A stretch of 64,000 bases of DNA from Triglochin maritima (Eukaryota > Streptophyta > Magnoliopsida > Alismatales > Juncaginaceae): the NCBI GenBank assembly GCA_963682175.1, contig OY821782.1, positions 1,014,501 to 1,078,500 of the forward strand. The letters run 5' to 3'. Shown here one piece after another: positions 59,263 through 64,000 of the stretch (position 1 is its first letter; the number at the start of each line of letters is the position of its first letter). Made by a program: the position numbers and the translations under genes. The notes beneath the pieces are model-generated. The model saw only the letters and a list, made by a program, of their open reading frames with translations, did not search any database and had not been told where the DNA came from.

Positions 59263-62200
59263 ATGGCTTCCAGCTCCCAGCACCGTTGCGTCTTTGGTGA
59301 GCCCTCAAATTCGTGGTTTTTTGGGGGGGGGATTAAGGCTGGAAAGGTGGGATCTTGACGGGTTTGGTTGTGGTTGCAGTTGGGAATATTCCTTATGATG
59401 CCAGCGAGGAGCAGCTCGTGCAGATTTGCGAGGAGGTCGGGCCCGTCGTGTCGTTCAGGTTCGAAAATCTCCCTCAAGTTGGGATCTTTTTGTTGTTTCT
59501 TTATTGGGTTTGAAATTTTTGCTCAAGTTTGGGGTTTTGTGGACCAAAAGTAGTAGTTTTTTGGATTTTTACGTGCGCTTTGATGGGTGTGATTGGTACC
59601 AAGGAAGTTGAGGGAAGTTCAGAATTTAACTTCCATGACTACGTGGAGGTCATTCTAGAACTTGAGTTTCAATTTTTTTATTTTATTTTAAAGTTCCACA
59701 AGTTACCGATCACTGTCATTTTGGAAATTCAGTTCTCCACTTCCTGAAAGTTTTCAGGGCACCAATCAAAATAGAGTGAAATTTTATACATGTCATACTT
59801 CGTAATACATGTTTGTGCAATTTCCGTGCGATTTATTGGTTTTGAGCGTGGAAAAACTCATTATTTTGGTATCCCATACTTTGATAAAGTTCGGTTTGCC
59901 CATTTGAGATTGGAGACTTATTATCGGTATGTGTGTGTGACTATGTTTTCTTGTTTGGAGTCGTATGCGGCACTAAATGTTTAGTAGGTGTGTTGTTAAT
60001 GGGAAAATATTAATGAGTGGCGTTGTGCCGCTGTCGTGGATAAGTAATTGCTTAAAAAGTACTGAATTGAATTGGGGGCACTGGCAGGTCGAAATCGATG
60101 ATATTAAAATCGAAGAATCCTACCAAGGCCATGTTAGTAGAGTGAAATGAAGATGATAGAGCCCAGTTAATGAAGGGAGTTGTTGTAATTTTGTCAGTTT
60201 GCTATTCCTATTAGTTATGGAGAATAGGCGTCATTGCTCTCATGTTCTGGTTTTTCCATCTCAGGCTAGTACTTGATAGAGAAACAGGGAAACCAAAAGG
60301 ATATGGATTTTGTGAGTACATGGATGAAGAGACGGCTCTAAGTGCTCGTCGCAATTTGCAGGGTTATGAGATAAATGGTCGTCAATTACGAGTTGACTTT
60401 GCCGAGAATGACAAAGGCAATGACAGAAATCGAGAGCAGGTATTAATTCATCATCTTGATATTTTATATGGGCGAATTGATTTTTACTTTACAATTTCAA
60501 ACCCATGGTTCAACAAAAGTAGAAACAAATTTAGCGAGCATTCAGCATAAAATAGGCATCTTTAACAATGTAATGGTAGCACACAATGTTCACATAGAAT
60601 ATGAAAATTGTCATGGATTTGTTTCATAGTTACCATCATTATGATCTGATTTTCGCATGTTCACTCTCACATGCTGACTTGTTTCTGTGGCTCAGATAGG
60701 GATTGGGATGTGGAGGGTGTGAAACAGAAATTTGATACTAGTACCAGTTTGAGTTCAATTAGGCCGTTGTAGCTTAATTCAGTTTGAGTCGAGTCATTTC
60801 ATTTTTTTGTAGTTCAATTTCAGTTTTGAGTTCAATATTGGTTTGTCTATGATGTTGCATAGATGATCTTTTGCAATTTTGCACTCATATCTGTAAATTT
60901 GTAATTCTACACAGGGTCGTGGTGGGCCAGGATTGACTTCCAATACCGGTAAGTCATAATGTTTTCTTTTCCTAATTTTAGAAGTTTAAGCTTCCACCAT
61001 GTTGTATGGTAGACCGGTTACATGTCCCTTTGCAATAAAAAAATTCAGATGCCCAAAGGACGTTAAGTGGCCCTTCTGCACTTGGCAATTCAGCTAGCAA
61101 TCAACCTTTAGGCATACCTCTAGCCGCAAATGCCGCATCAGTCATGGTGGGAGTTCTAGGAGGGCATCAGACTATGCCTACCATTCATGGCATTCAAAAC
61201 CAACCTGTGCCTGGAAACGACCCTCTCACTCATTATTTGGCTAAAATGACCAAAAGTCAGTTGCAAGAGATCGTCTCTGAGATGAAGGTATATCCTTTTG
61301 GCCTTGCCCTTTTTCTTGCATTTTGCAGGAAGATATTTCTCCAGTGAACAAAAAAATGAGATCTTTTGGTTTCACAAGACTATTTTATTGAGATTAATGT
61401 GATTGTAATGCAGGCTCTGGCCACACAAGACAAGACATTGGCCCAGCGAGTTCTACAAACAAATCCCCTACTCTCGAAGGCTCTTTTCCAGGTACATGTG
61501 ATACTAACAATTTCTTTGTGCTTTTCTGGCAGGAATACTTCAAACAAATATTACTAAATTAATATTTTTAGACAACACATTTTAATAAGACTAATGTGGT
61601 AATTTCATGATGGTGGTACAATTTTACTATACATAAAAGTAGCTCTGCGTGTGGGATCTTAGGAGAAAATAGTGGGATGTACAATTTCTCTTTATAGACG
61701 ACACTGGAATTCGGACCCTCTCACTAGTTAAATTTTAAAATCAAATTGCTCCCATTTTGCTTATGTGATCTTTAGTTTTACAGAGAAGAGTGGGATGGTT
61801 ACTGATTTCTTATACACCAAAGGACTTATCCCTTTGACGGGTAACTTGTTAAAAGAACATTAATTTCTCTAGGTTCTGCATGAGCACATAATTAGATTAA
61901 ACCCTTACCGACTTACCCTTAGCACCTCCACAATCTATTTCCATTATTCCTCTTAAATTTTGCTAGAACCATGGAGGTGATGGCGATTTGAGGTGAAAAT
62001 GAAGCAATGGTTGCAATTGAGATTGGTGTCAATTGAACTTCATTTGCAGTGCAAGGACAGAGTGAAATATAATCCTATATATGGTGGGTACAAGGAGACT
62101 GAATTAGAAGCTAAAGCTAAGTAACGGTTTTTCATAAAATGACATATTTTGACTTGAATTTCTTTTTTGGGTCGATGTGATGATTTGCTAAGTTTGTATT

Positions 62201-64000
62201 CCATGCAGTTCATATCAATTTGACAATTTGTATTTATTTACAAGAAATCAAATCCTGAACAATATAAACTGAATGCAAGAAATCAAAGCTTTTGCAAGGT
62301 TCCCCATTACTTTGCTTTGCTATAAATTAGGGTTGTTTGGACTTTTAAGTTTTAGGTGTTTCCCTGCTTTCCTGAATTCTTAGTGAGGGCAAGACTTGAG
62401 ATTTCTTTGCAACACTTTTTGTGCAACTCAAAACACATATTGTTTGTTTGAGATCGTCAGTCCACAACAAATTTCCCGCCGAGGAACATGCCCTATGATA
62501 GTTGATCCTCATGGTTCACTGATTCTTTGTCATGCAGGCGGAGATAATTCTAGGCATGGTTACACCGCAGATGGTATGCCTTATTTACCATGAAGAAAGT
62601 TATTTTCATGACTTTGGGAAATTGAGTTCGTTAAGTTCTTTATGTTGTATGCAGTTGCAGATGCCACACACCCAAAAGCCTGGCAACCCTATGTTGCAGA
62701 ATCAAGTAAGTAGAGATGGTCAACCAATATCTTTTCCTTACAACGCTCAACCACCTGTGTTGCCAAATCTGTCACAAGTTGGAGCCTTCTCTGGATCTCA
62801 AGGTGGTCAAGCATTAATACAACCTCCGTTGGTTCCTCAAGAGGCACCTTCTCAAGCTAGGTTTCAGTTTCAGCAAGAGATTCAGCCACCTGTCCCACTA
62901 CATGGGACAGCTTTGGGCCAGTCTGCAGTTCCAACAGCTCCACGGATGCAACATGCAACTCTCAGTAATGTTAGTCGGCCACCAACTGTACCTGTACCTT
63001 CCACAAGGACTCCACCTGTACAGCCGCCTCCTCACCAGTCTAAACCGAATGTAGTTACCGATATTGGCTATAATCAGTTGCCAATAGCAACTTCTGCAAA
63101 CACAAGTATACAGCAACATGTGTTATTAACACCTGCATCACCTCAGGTGATCCCACCTACCATGTCATAGCATCATAAGGCCATGTTATTTTAATCTGGT
63201 CAATTCCTGATCTTGATTAAATCCCACGCTCAAATATGGCCCTGGTTATACTCTGGTCTTTTACTGAGAGCTCTACCTATTTTCATTATTAGATACATAG
63301 AAAGATGTTCTTTTTTTTTATTTTAAAAATCGTCTTAATTTGGCTGTGTTTCGAAAAGCTCATTCTTCCTTTTAGTCTTCAATCAATCTCATTACATTAT
63401 GGAGGAGGTTATGATATCATTGGTTATGAGAAGACGTCTGCATAGGCTTGACAATGCACAGCTGTCAATGACAAATCTGTTCATAAACCAAAGCTATGTA
63501 GATAAATAGAACTATATCCAATTCATTCTGCCTGTATTATTTTTTTATTTGACCAGTGACTCAGAAGAACAGTAGTTTACTCCGCAAAATTCATAAAACC
63601 AAAGTTTGTTATTTCTCGTCTCTAATCCTGTTATATGCTTAGCAGAATGACCCTTCAAACTATCCAGTAAACATAAGGGGACTTGAAAGAGCCAATGGGC
63701 TTCACAGTTCCATTACACCATCAACGGAACAAATTCTAAAACGGAGTAGTACATCGGAACTGGCACGGCATCCCTCAAAGCTAATTAGATTGGATGATGG
63801 TGGTCGGTCATCCCATTCTCTAAATAGCAGCACTCATATGGCCACATCTGTTCCAGCACAGGGATTCACTCCGACTCTGGAATCTGGCGGACAAACTGTC
63901 AAAGTTGGTGGGATGCAAACTCCCGAAAAAGTAAGCTCTCTGCATGTACCTACTATATTTACTTCCATAAAAATTTCTGAACTATAACGGCCAAGAAAGA
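59263..64000 (+). CDS. CSTF64: Cleavage stimulation factor 64-kDa subunit (CstF64), 3' end beyond window
   Basis: Nine exons in view, all in phase: 59263-59296, 59380-59458, 60265-60439, 60915-60948, 61049-61287, 61414-61491, 62538-62573, 62655-63146 and 63646-63930 (donor AAA|GTAAGC). Residues ~9-88 are an [19 protein letters not shown] (RNP2) and KGYGFCEYM (RNP1). The hinge that binds CstF77/symplekin follows: [54 protein letters not shown]. Exons 8-9 encode a long Pro/Gln-rich region and KLIRLDDGG. The conserved C-terminal helix bundle is not in the window. The protein binds U/GU-rich RNA downstream of poly(A) sites during nuclear 3'-end processing. An upstream ATG at 59258 is in another frame. 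Confidence 0.95.

Overview
This window is nuclear DNA from a flowering plant, most likely a eudicot. The genes have many short exons with GT-AG introns. Every recognisable gene is a plant family: NPH3/BTB, plant TMEM18, alpha-1,4-fucosyltransferase FUT13, GH100 neutral invertase, ERD2-like and CstF64. The intergenic DNA is full of plant transposon debris. No bacterial, organellar or viral genes are seen.

Layout from left to right. 1-482 is the 3' end of an unknown membrane-anchored protein gene. 1273-7330 is a complete Mutator-like element (MULE) with ~172-bp inverted ends, a flanking target-site duplication, an intact two-exon GRF zinc-finger gene and a damaged transposase. 7742-11672 is an NPH3-family gene whose third intron holds a ~590-bp foldback and a complete TRIM retroelement. 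12366-15438 (minus) is TMEM18, with a dead RTE LINE in intron 1. 16779-19694 is FUT13. 20688-23898 (minus) is a cytosolic neutral/alkaline invertase with a TATA box and G-box upstream. 26.8-28.4 kb is a nonautonomous DNA element carrying a tandem array. 32004-37062 (minus) is a plant kinase-like gene that looks like a pseudokinase. 37.2-39.2 kb is a second copy of the array-bearing element, with a FAR1 gene fragment. 39.4-45.9 kb is nested transposons: two hAT MITEs with 8-bp duplications, and a PIF/Harbinger ORF1-like gene split by a solo LTR. 47521-51181 is an ERD2-like gene. 51.4-54.6 kb is LTR-type repeat. 55.19-56.05 kb (minus) is a short unrecognised gene. 56.8-57.5 kb is a MULE-type MITE. 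59263 to the right edge is CstF64, cut off by the window.

The host genes are single housekeeping or signalling genes and do not form one pathway. FUT13 acts in the Golgi on N-glycans, ERD2-like in the early secretory pathway, invertase on cytosolic sucrose, and CstF64 in mRNA 3'-end formation. The convergent FUT13-invertase pair matches, from memory, the Arabidopsis neighbours At1g71990 and At1g72000, which suggests old conserved synteny. The least ordinary material is in the transposons: the array element family (243-bp higher-order repeat in one copy, related 22-bp monomers in opposite orientation in the other), clusters of a CGGTYRACCG palindrome shared by several LTR-like repeats, and the GRF-membrane protein carried by the MULE. 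Exon borders were built by hand from splice sites and reading phase and were not checked against transcripts.
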